From: a virus
DNA length: 23,275 nucleotides
Strand: one strand, 5' to 3'
IMG/VR virus record: IMGVR_UViG_3300020596_000300
Location: 1-23,275 of that record
The position numbers were made by a program, and so were the translations under genes. Position 1 is the first letter of the stretch; each line of letters begins with the position of its first letter. Under the pieces are notes generated by a model. It did not search any database. It saw only the letters and a list, made by a program, of their open reading frames with translations, and was not told where the DNA came from. This document shows, piece after piece, positions 8,370 to 14,641 of this stretch.

Positions 8370-8929
8370 GATGCCCTCACTTGCATGTAACGTGCTCCAC
8401 TGAAATTGATCGACCTTGCCACTGCTACGATTGGATCCGCTGGCATACCACTCATCTGCGCAGCGTCGTACGGGTCTCGCATTACCATGCGTGCTGATAG
8501 TTCGGGGCTGAACTGCCGAAGTGGTTCGGGGTACAGCCCGCCAGCGTTCACCGCCGAAGCGGCTTGCAGCGCTAGGGCAGAAGTCGTCAACGTATAGTTA
8601 TTGTCGAGCGCCCGCACAACGCTCTCAAGAGTTGGTGCGAGCCCTGTTAGTAATTGAATGAACGTGCTGCGTCGTTTGTCGCGAGCGATCTCGGTAACGC
8701 GGTTGTAAACAGTCACCTTTACGCCGATCACTAAGTCGATTGCGCCACCGCTAGACTTATGCCTCGGCCCAATTTGCACACCACCAGGGCTAACGGCAAT
8801 GAACAACTTGCCCGCATAATCGGGCATCATGCCATCGAGCTCCACTTGGCACTGATGTTCGTCCAGCGTCAGGTCAGTAACGAGCTTGTCGCGGACGGCT
8901 TGGAGTAGGCAGGCTTCAGCGATGAACAT
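8366..8929 (-). CDS. Putative tail terminator / neck protein
   Basis: 187 residues starting in a TAATG overlap with the tail-completion gene. The N-terminal helix (ACLLQAVRDKLVTDL) followed by strands such as KLFIAVSPGGVQIGPRH, AIDLVIGVKVTVYNRVTEIARDK resembles tail terminator proteins (lambda gpU type), which cap the tail tube. It sits between a virion-morphogenesis gene and the tail tube, where a terminator is normal. The assignment rests on position and general layout, not on a diagnostic motif. Confidence 0.65.
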   Translation of the reverse strand: MFIAEACLLQAVRDKLVTDLTLDEHQCQVELDGMMPDYAGKLFIAVSPGGVQIGPRHKSSGGAIDLVIGVKVTVYNRVTEIARDKRRSTFIQLLTGLAPTLESVVRALDNNYTLTTSALALQAASAVNAGGLYPEPLRQFSPELSARMVMRDPYDAAQMSGMPADPIVAVARSINFSGARYMQVRAS

Positions 8930-9744
8930 TAGGCGACACTCCCCCTAGACATCGACAGCTCGATCGAACTCGCGAGAGCTCGCATTCCAGCATCAAGGAT
9001 TCGATCTAGCCAAACTTGCGGTATACGATCTTCGTCGGGCATGATTGGCCGCTTTGGGATTCCGCGAAGACCTTCGTGGTGAGATCGGGCGTATTTCACG
9101 TTCGTACCGACAATCACGCCGTTCTCGATCAGTGAGAAAATCTGTTCTTCACCGCCGTCGACCATCGGTTTTTGGTATGCGTCTCCGCTCAAGATTCCAA
9201 CGGACAGGCTGTTCGCAAGCACGCCGGTATCACGCAATACTTCGTGTTCTCGATTTCCGTAGACTTCGAGCTTCGTCTTGGCTCCGCGTTTCTTCATCGC
9301 TACCCAAGCTTGAGCTGCTGCTTTGGCTTTAGCTGCGGACAATGGCATGGTCGCAGCGTATTTTGTCATTAGCATTGCGTAGAACGCCCGCCACTGCTTT
9401 AGCTGCGATGCCGTCAGAAGGCCCGATTTACCACCGGGCGCAAACTGGTTGCCGCGTCCGAGTCCTGCGGCTTTTTTCAACGCTGATTGCTCACCAGGCC
9501 CAAACCTGCGACCGTACGCCAGCGTTTTCGGGGATAGCCGCGGCCATACTGTTCCGTCTGCGCCGGCACCTCCGCGAGCCTTTACGATAAAGTCCTGATG
9601 AATCTCCGTCAGCGTTGCGATTCCCATTACGATGAATACGCTGCGAGCCGCTTCGGTGCGAGCGTGACCGGTCAACGAAGCGATCAACGCGCGAATGATG
9701 CGCGAGGCTTCTGGTCGGGCTCCGTTGAAAGTCACTATGCTCAT
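8929..9744 (-). CDS. Virion morphogenesis / tail completion protein (Mu gpG-like)
   Basis: 271 residues. The arrangement WPRLSPKTLAYGRRFGPGE near 67-85, LRDTGVLANSLSVGI near 180, then GTNVKYARSHHEG and PKRPIMPDEDRIP near 217-245 is characteristic of the phage virion morphogenesis family (Mu gpG, P2 gpS tail completion). Such proteins join heads and tails. The gene begins in an ATGA overlap with the upstream adaptor gene and ends in a TAATG overlap with the next, so it lies in a tightly coupled operon. A central Ala/Lys-rich helical insertion (about 120-160) makes it longer than typical relatives of about 150 residues. Confidence 0.8.
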   Translation of the reverse strand: MSIVTFNGARPEASRIIRALIASLTGHARTEAARSVFIVMGIATLTEIHQDFIVKARGGAGADGTVWPRLSPKTLAYGRRFGPGEQSALKKAAGLGRGNQFAPGGKSGLLTASQLKQWRAFYAMLMTKYAATMPLSAAKAKAAAQAWVAMKKRGAKTKLEVYGNREHEVLRDTGVLANSLSVGILSGDAYQKPMVDGGEEQIFSLIENGVIVGTNVKYARSHHEGLRGIPKRPIMPDEDRIPQVWLDRILDAGMRALASSIELSMSRGSVA

Positions 9745-10274
9745 CCGAAAGTCTCTGGGAATCGGTCGGTTTTACGTCTCAGTCTGCTTGGTGTCATATC
9801 CGAGTTTCCAGTGATCACGCGCACTTTGCTCTCGGGATACAATCGGTCAATATGGAGGTTCGCCCAGCCTGGCGAGTTTGCGTTCTTCGGTCGAAACGGG
9901 TTGCCGTCTTCATCGGTCAGCATCAGCGTTCCATCGGCGATTTGATCGAGTAAGCCATCGCGTTGCAGCAACTCCTGATAACGAAACTCGAGACTAGCCG
10001 GAGGTGGGTTTCCGCGCCGGAACGTCAGCGTTCGCAGCACGATTACACACCACACTTCGATCATCATCGGGCAAGTGATCAAGGAGCTGTATTCGTAGCG
10101 CCTAGCCAGCTTGCTCGCGATTAACGAACCCGCGTAAATCTTGCACTGATCAAGTACCAACGTCGCACTCGGGTCACCAACTCTGTCATGGTCAGCCCAC
10201 GATTCGATACCGTAGGAACTGAAGTAACCTTCAAGATCCTCGTCAGTTCCGATCGGGTTTGGCTTGACTGGCAT
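9741..10274 (-). CDS. Head-tail adaptor, Mu gp36-like (DUF1320 type)
   Basis: 177 residues. The central segment LDQCKIYAGSLIASKLARRY, then a helix with CPMMIEVWCVIVLRTLTFRRG and a QIADGTLML turn, matches the pattern of Mu gp36 / DUF1320 adaptors. These bind the portal ring and prepare it for the tail. AGGA lies 8 bases before ATG 10274. The gene starts just beyond a strong terminator, so it needs read-through or a promoter inside the capsid gene. Confidence 0.75.
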   Translation of the reverse strand: MPVKPNPIGTDEDLEGYFSSYGIESWADHDRVGDPSATLVLDQCKIYAGSLIASKLARRYEYSSLITCPMMIEVWCVIVLRTLTFRRGNPPPASLEFRYQELLQRDGLLDQIADGTLMLTDEDGNPFRPKNANSPGWANLHIDRLYPESKVRVITGNSDMTPSRLRRKTDRFPETFG

Positions 10275-10294
10275 AGCGAGCGTCCTAGTTCATG

Positions 10295-10330
10295 AAAAAA
10301 GCCTCCGCGACAGGGCAATCGCGGAGGCTT
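10295..10330 (-). terminator. Intrinsic terminator after the major capsid gene
   Basis: A perfect 12-base-pair stem (10299-10310 with 10319-10330) closes an 8-base loop and is followed, reading on the minus strand, by six Ts (10300-10295). It lies 36 bases after the capsid stop and 21 bases before the next start. It should end most capsid transcripts, with read-through feeding the tail genes at a lower level. Confidence 0.9.
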
Positions 10331-10365
10331 CCGGGCGTTCCTGCGCAAACCGCGCTGGGACAGTC

Positions 10366-11499
10366 TTAGAAAACTAGCGTTGGGTTCGCAATTGCTTTGG
10401 GGATGTGATTAACGATCAGCGCATTGTCGAGCGTGTAAAGCTCGGTTGCGGTTGGGTTGGAGCGTTTGACCGACCAGGCCGAGAATCCGACCTTTTCGCT
10501 TTCCGGCGCGCCGTCGTATTCGCTGATCGGTTCCGAGCCTTGGTAGCATTGCACAACGTTGTCGCCAGGTGTGAAACCGAAGAAGATGCCAGTATTAACA
10601 GGCACCATCGGCTGAAGTGATTCGGTTGAATCGTAACCCAGGTCGATAACTTCGTCGGTAACGAAGAAAGTACAACCAGGGAACGACCGGAACTCACACA
10701 CCAGCACGTTTAACATGCTTTTACCAGGGCTTGATTCAAATTCCAGCTTTTCATATCGCAGATATGGTGAAACGCTTGAACCGTGCTCCTCTTGGATCAC
10801 GTTGTTGCGGCGCATTAAATTGAAAATCGCGTGCGGGATAATCGCACCAGCCAAGAAGCCACCGCATAGGATTTGGAAAGCGCGGTTGATCTTGCCGAGG
10901 TTGTCGGGAATATCAGCGTCGAGGTTGGCCCAAGATGTGCCGATGATGTTGCCTTCGCCGAGCATGTTGAGCTGCGACTTGTTTCCGGCTGGCATCTGAA
11001 AGTTAATTCGGTTGCCGCTGGTGTAGTTGAACTTCACATCATCGCCGTCCACTGTGTAGTACAGCGCATCGCGAAGCATACCGATCAGCATAGCCTTGCG
11101 CCAGTTCGCGGCCTTTTCCCCGCAATAATCGGTCTGACGAGCGATCATGTCGGCACCAGCTTTATCACGAACGGCTGGGTCGCTGATCTTGCCGAGGTTG
11201 TGCAGGATTTCGGCAGGCAACGAAAGGCTATCGTGCATGCGCGGGTAGGTGAACAGCACTTGGCCCATAGGGTTAGCTGCGGAGCGACCGGCTGCGGTTC
11301 CTGGCGCACGCCCGAGAGCGACCTTACGCGTGTGGTCGAAGATGTGGAACGCTCCCATGCGTCCGTGACCCTCGAAACATTCGTTCTTTCCGCCTGGTGC
11401 CAGGCCCATAAGGTTGAGCAACCAATCGCTCGTCTTAGCTTTTTGGCTGATCACTTTCGTCAACACTTGTGGCGAAAGGAGGCTTTGTAGTGCTGGCAT
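10366..11499 (-). CDS. Major capsid protein
   Basis: About 377 residues from ATG 11499, chosen over an in-frame TTG at 11517 because AGGA stands 10 bases before the ATG, the same spacing as the decoration gene. It follows a lambda-D-like decoration gene and a protease/scaffold gene, the standard position. Segments include NPMGQVLFTYPRMHDSLSLP, a long N-arm with helices, and a C-terminal beta-rich domain (GCTFFVTDEVIDLG, VNTGIFFGFTPGDN). It probably adopts the HK97 fold like other major capsid proteins, and the pairing with a D-like protein suggests a lambda gpE-type shell. The terminator just downstream fits high expression. Confidence 0.8.
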   Translation of the reverse strand: MPALQSLLSPQVLTKVISQKAKTSDWLLNLMGLAPGGKNECFEGHGRMGAFHIFDHTRKVALGRAPGTAAGRSAANPMGQVLFTYPRMHDSLSLPAEILHNLGKISDPAVRDKAGADMIARQTDYCGEKAANWRKAMLIGMLRDALYYTVDGDDVKFNYTSGNRINFQMPAGNKSQLNMLGEGNIIGTSWANLDADIPDNLGKINRAFQILCGGFLAGAIIPHAIFNLMRRNNVIQEEHGSSVSPYLRYEKLEFESSPGKSMLNVLVCEFRSFPGCTFFVTDEVIDLGYDSTESLQPMVPVNTGIFFGFTPGDNVVQCYQGSEPISEYDGAPESEKVGFSAWSVKRSNPTATELYTLDNALIVNHIPKAIANPTLVF

Positions 11500-11547
11500 G
11501 TTTGGTGAGTCCTGCAAAAAACTTAGTGAGTGAATCCGTTGGGTGCG

Positions 11548-11572
11548 AACTATCCGGCAGAACCGGATAGTT
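11548..11572 (-). other. Intergenic hairpin before the capsid gene
   Basis: A perfect 10-base-pair inverted repeat (11548-11557 with 11563-11572, loop cagaa) lies between the decoration and capsid genes. No T-run follows on either strand, so it is not a normal terminator. It could be an mRNA processing or stability element, or a protein site. Confidence 0.6.
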
Positions 11573-11593
11573 GAATCAATTACCCGCTATGGG

Positions 11594-12409
11594 TTAGGTT
11601 GCGATCGTGCCAGTGCCGATTTGAACGTTGGTGATCCACTTGAGCGTGCCGTTGACGTACTCGCTCCAAACGTCGAGCGCAGCGCCGATCAATTGGTTCG
11701 CGGTCGAGAACGTCACCGAGTCAGCAGACAAATCGTTGAGCACAACCATGTCGTCACCGGCAACTGACGCGACGATTAGGTTTTGCCCGGCTGCGTTGAC
11801 GAATCGATAATTGAGGCCAGTAACCAGCGCCGGCAGGGTTAGCGTTACAGCGCCGGCACCGACCACGATAAATTGAGAGCCGTTTTCGGCTGCGGTGATC
11901 GCGCCGGTAACGGTCTTCAGAATCGTGCGTTGGTTCACGCCAGCCAGATAACCCATCGGGTCATCGTCCAGCAAGCTACCGGATAGCGCGAGCAATCGAC
12001 GGGCGAGGTATTGGTGATCGCTGCTTGTCAATGCAGTGCCTAGAATCAAGAGCGATGCGGCTCGCAAGGGAGCTTGCAGAACGTATGGTCCAAAGCGTTC
12101 GGCGGCAGTCGACGAGTAGCCTTCGACCATAACCAGTTCGTGTTCGTTAACACCGCGAAGCCATTGGCTACCGTCAGTTGCAGCCGGATCCCAGTGGACG
12201 AGCTTGGTATCAGCAGTCAGGGCTCCGAGCAACAATCCTGAGCGAACTTCCGTTGTAGGCGAACTGCCAGCATCGCGCATAGTGCTGCTGAATTGGCCTT
12301 GTCCGCGTGCGATCTTCTGCCGCGAAGCGTCACCACCCCAGAAAATTTCGCGGGTAGTCGTGAACGCTGCGGCGCGTACGCCAGGTGAACCTAGCTGTTG
12401 GTTGAGCAT
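11594..12409 (-). CDS. Capsid decoration protein (lambda D-like) with extra C-terminal domain
   Basis: 271 residues from ATG 12409, with AGGA 10 bases upstream. Residues about 52-120 carry the decoration pattern: EVRSGLLLGALTADTKLVHW, then DGSQWLRGVNEHELVM and a hydrophobic strand after a Gly/Ala-rich loop. Lambda D is about 110 residues, so the rest is additional. Residues about 170-271 form a beta-rich domain (NGSQFIVVGAGAVTLTLPAL, YRFVNAAGQNLIVASVAGDD) of the type seen on virion surface proteins. The protein likely trimers on the shell and stabilises it after expansion; the extra domain would face outward. Confidence 0.75.
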   Translation of the reverse strand: MLNQQLGSPGVRAAAFTTTREIFWGGDASRQKIARGQGQFSSTMRDAGSSPTTEVRSGLLLGALTADTKLVHWDPAATDGSQWLRGVNEHELVMVEGYSSTAAERFGPYVLQAPLRAASLLILGTALTSSDHQYLARRLLALSGSLLDDDPMGYLAGVNQRTILKTVTGAITAAENGSQFIVVGAGAVTLTLPALVTGLNYRFVNAAGQNLIVASVAGDDMVVLNDLSADSVTFSTANQLIGAALDVWSEYVNGTLKWITNVQIGTGTIAT

Positions 12410-12427
12410 GGTAAGTTGGTCCTAAAA

Positions 12428-13819
12428 CTATTCGTCAGGATTGCCACCGATAGCGCGGACGGCTTCGGCGAATTCGGAGTGCGACCGACCACCACCACTG
12501 GTAATCGCGTCAGGAGGTTCGACCACCGACATCTTTTGACCGATTGCCTGCGTTCGCTGTTGATCAGTCCAGTAAGTGCCGTTAGGAACGCTTTCGCGGT
12601 CCTCGAGGAAATGATCGACGCGGTTTGGCTTGAAACTCCCGTCGTCTGACATCGACATACGGACAGTGCCAAGATTGCGAAGCATGGAATCGTGTTCGGC
12701 GGGTGTGCATCGACCGGCCTTGAGCAGACCGCCCAGGCGTTCCGTGGTTCGTGAGCGCTGGTACTCTTTCAAAGCACGTTCGGCAATTGCGGCTCGATCA
12801 AGTGCTTTGCGTTGCTGAACGCTCATCGTCGCAATCGTCGGTGCGACCGGCTGTGGCATGGCTTGTTGATCCATGCCTTGCTCGTCGCCTAGCTCGTCTT
12901 CTTCTTGGCCTTGGCTGCTGAGTAACGCAGTGAGCGCTACACGCAGATGGTTGATCAGAGTTGTATCGGTAGTGTCGTCTGGAAGGGTCACGCCGTACTC
13001 GCCGAGCAAATTAAGCACGCTATCGAGTAGATCGGGTGCGCTGGCTTCTTCCGCGCCGATGGTATCAGTAGGGGAAGCATCATCGCTTGGCGTTGGCGTA
13101 TCCGCACCAGAATCAGCCATATCGGACGCGCTTGCGCCATAAGGCTTTTCGTCGTCTTCGTCGTCTTCTGGCTCCGCATCGCTTCCCATGCGTTTTAAGC
13201 CAACGGCTAGAGCTGCCTTGAATCGAGATTTACGCGCGGCTTGCGATCGATTCTTGGTTGCTGTGGCTGTTGACATCTGCTGACGCTCCAAAAAATGCGG
13301 CTTGCCTGCACCCATGCGGATTGCAGGGCAAACTCTCTGCCCCATTCGAACCAACGGTGTGAAACTGCTTTGGCTGTGATCGACGGGCCAATCCACCAAA
13401 TCGAACGAAGTAAGTGCATCGCGGTATCTGTTACCGGCACCGTCTTTCCATTCAGGATGGACAACGGGCGAAACGTATATCGAATTGCTTGCGACTGACC
13501 TGGTTGCGTTCGGCTCAAGCGTATGGAGAACGATTTCAGCACTCTGACCATCTGGCGAAACTTGAAAGCTTTTCAGTTTGCCGACCGTGCTCTTGGCTGA
13601 TCGACTTTGCTTGGCTCGCAACTCGGATTCGCTGATTGGTGTCAGCAGCTCCTCATCGTTCGAGTGATCAAAGTGCGATGGAATCGCGTACCCTACGCTC
13701 TGGATTGCCTTAACCTGCCGTTCCCAATGTTTGAGGCGTTCAGGAGTGACTGTCACAACGCCATCAGGGCTGTGATAGGTTCCTACCTTTAACATCGTTT
13801 TGGCAAATTCACCTTCCAT
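12428..13819 (-). CDS. Prohead protease with scaffold region (Mu gpI-like)
   Basis: 463 residues. The first 155 resemble Mu-type prohead proteases: H49 in IPSHFDHSN, AEIVLHTLEP near 94, IYVSPVVHPEWKDG near 114 and a DLVDWPVDHSQSSF tail. Residues about 170-300 are acidic and low-complexity. The C-terminal third (LKEYQRSRTTERLGGLLKAG, CTPAEHDSML) is helical as in scaffold segments of such proteases. These enzymes cleave scaffold and other head proteins during maturation. The start at 13819 lies inside a palindrome; a second ATG at 13795 is possible. It is the natural candidate to process the portal fusion. Confidence 0.75.
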   Translation of the reverse strand: MEGEFAKTMLKVGTYHSPDGVVTVTPERLKHWERQVKAIQSVGYAIPSHFDHSNDEELLTPISESELRAKQSRSAKSTVGKLKSFQVSPDGQSAEIVLHTLEPNATRSVASNSIYVSPVVHPEWKDGAGNRYRDALTSFDLVDWPVDHSQSSFTPLVRMGQRVCPAIRMGAGKPHFLERQQMSTATATKNRSQAARKSRFKAALAVGLKRMGSDAEPEDDEDDEKPYGASASDMADSGADTPTPSDDASPTDTIGAEEASAPDLLDSVLNLLGEYGVTLPDDTTDTTLINHLRVALTALLSSQGQEEDELGDEQGMDQQAMPQPVAPTIATMSVQQRKALDRAAIAERALKEYQRSRTTERLGGLLKAGRCTPAEHDSMLRNLGTVRMSMSDDGSFKPNRVDHFLEDRESVPNGTYWTDQQRTQAIGQKMSVVEPPDAITSGGGRSHSEFAEAVRAIGGNPDE

Positions 13820-13835
13820 GCAATGAGCATTGCAT
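13818..13835. promoter_or_regulatory. Palindrome overlapping the protease start codon
   Basis: The 18 bases ATGCAATG-AG-CATTGCAT form a perfect inverted repeat with 8-base arms and a 2-base centre. It covers the first two bases of the start codon at 13819 and the bases before it. It could be a protein-binding operator or a translational hairpin that hides the start. Confidence 0.6.
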
Positions 13836-13873
13836 CGCCCAGATGAACTTCAATAGCCGGCGCTGTAGAATGC

Positions 13874-14032
13874 GTTCAGGATGTTCAGGACGTTCAAAAG
13901 ATTCACTTTTTCGGGAAAGAAATCTTGAACGAAGTCAATCTGGCGTGTGGCTGGCGTGTGGCTGGCGTCCGCGTCCAGTGAAGCTTGGATCGATTCTCAG
14001 GTGGTCCTTAGCTCTCGCAATGTGTTCAAGAT
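13874..14032. repeat. GTTCA(A/G)GA(T/C) iterons upstream of the divergent cassette
   Basis: Nine-base units stand head to tail at 13874-13882 (GTTCAGGAT), 13883-13891 (GTTCAGGAC) and, degenerate, 13892-13900 (GTTCAAAAG). The exact word GTTCAAGAT occurs at 14024-14032 and in inverted orientation at 13922-13930. They lie between the protease gene and the plus-strand cassette, where an operator would sit. No convincing promoter hexamers could be named. Confidence 0.65.
13941..13969. repeat. 11-base tandem repeat in the divergent intergenic region
   Basis: The unit tggcgtgtggc occurs twice exactly (13941-13951, 13952-13962) and a third copy begins (13963-13969) before diverging. It is non-coding and lies between the iterons. 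It may be a replication-slippage product or part of a binding array. Confidence 0.85.
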
Positions 14033-14044
14033 GTTTCAAACGGG

Positions 14045-14263
14045 TGATTTATGGCAAACGACTTACCATTGGTTGATGAACTTGAAAATGCTGAACAAAT
14101 CGCAGAAGATGATTGCCCACAGGACATGGTTTGTTCAGCATGTGATGAAGTCAGTGACGACCTGAGCTACTATGATAATGGCATCTATGGGCACGCGGGC
14201 TGGATGTGTGGGGACTGCATAGGTGGCGCAGAAATGGAACTATGATTTATGGCAAACGACTTA
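14045..14263 (+). repeat. 21-base direct repeat around two start codons
   Basis: The identical 21 bases occur at 14045-14065 and 14243-14263, that is 198 bases apart. Each copy has TGATTT followed by ATGGCAAACGACTTA, so it holds 6 bases of leader and the codons for MANDL. The second copy also supplies the stop (TGA) of the first gene. Confidence 0.95.
14051..14245 (+). CDS. Small acidic zinc-ribbon protein, plus-strand cassette gene 1
   Basis: 64 residues, opposite in direction to all surrounding genes. It is strongly acidic and contains C22, C28-x2-C31 (CSAC) and C53-x2-C56 (CGDC), a plausible zinc ribbon. It begins MANDL like its partner, and the 21 bases around both starts are identical. 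Its stop is 3 bases before the partner's ATG, so they form one transcription unit. No family recognised. The reverse orientation and the AT-richer composition suggest a moron-type acquisition. Confidence 0.65.
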   Translation: MANDLPLVDELENAEQIAEDDCPQDMVCSACDEVSDDLSYYDNGIYGHAGWMCGDCIGGAEMEL

Positions 14264-14569
14264 ATTGCGGCTATCAATGTCATGCGAGCGAAATTAGACG
14301 AACTCGAAAAGATGGTTGAAAATCTTCCTGGCGAAATGCCGCACACCGGTATGACATCAGGATACAACCCAGGCGTAAGATTTCTTGACTGGTGTGACTT
14401 TAATGGAATCACAAAAGCATCGAAGGTACGGCGAGAGCTGTATCACGTTGCAAAGAGGATAGACGAAGGGTTTACGTTGCAGCAGCTAAAGGAACACCGG
14501 GAGTTTAGGCGCAAAAGAACGTTGTTGCCTTTAATTGACGAGTTTTTCGCCAAATGGTCATCCCGATAG
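14249..14569 (+). CDS. Helical protein of unknown function, plus-strand cassette gene 2
   Basis: 106 residues beginning MANDL. Residues 5-28 (IAAINVMRAKLDELEKMVEN) look like a short coiled coil. The rest includes a possible helix-turn-helix-like stretch (LDWCDFNGITKASKVRRELY) and a basic segment with REFRRKRT. It could be a small DNA-binding or antitoxin-like regulator, but no family is recognised. It is co-directional with the acidic zinc-ribbon gene and 3 bases away. It ends 72 bases before the converging structural gene on the minus strand. Confidence 0.65.
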   Translation: MANDLIAAINVMRAKLDELEKMVENLPGEMPHTGMTSGYNPGVRFLDWCDFNGITKASKVRRELYHVAKRIDEGFTLQQLKEHREFRRKRTLLPLIDEFFAKWSSR

Positions 14570-14578
14570 CAAGGCAAA

Positions 14579-14638
14579 GTTCGCGCGAACATCGAGCGCG
14601 AACATCGAGCCCCTACGAATACCCTACGAATACCCTAC
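14579..14638. repeat. Palindrome and two short tandem repeats between convergent genes
   Basis: GTTCGCGCGAAC is a perfect palindrome at 14579-14590. The 13-base unit gcgcgaacatcga is doubled (14583-14595, 14596-14608), and the 11-base unit ccctacgaata is doubled with a partial third (14611-14621, 14622-14632, 14633-14638). This fills the gap between the plus-strand cassette and the minus-strand structural gene. No hairpin with a T-run was seen, so a bidirectional terminator is not supported. Confidence 0.85.
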
Positions 14639-14641
14639 CTC

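Noticed and set aside
10873-11490. Plus-strand frame of 205 codons opposite the capsid gene
   Set aside because: It lies wholly within a well-supported capsid gene and shows no recognisable pattern.
11548-11572. Hairpin as an intrinsic terminator
   Set aside because: No T-run on either side, so it was listed only as a hairpin of unknown role.
13874-14032. CRISPR array
   Set aside because: Units are only 9 bases and adjoining, with no spacer pattern or cas genes.
13836-14050. Promoter hexamers for the divergent genes
   Set aside because: TTGACT at 13938-13933 on the minus strand has no matching -10 at a usual distance, and no plus-strand pair was convincing.
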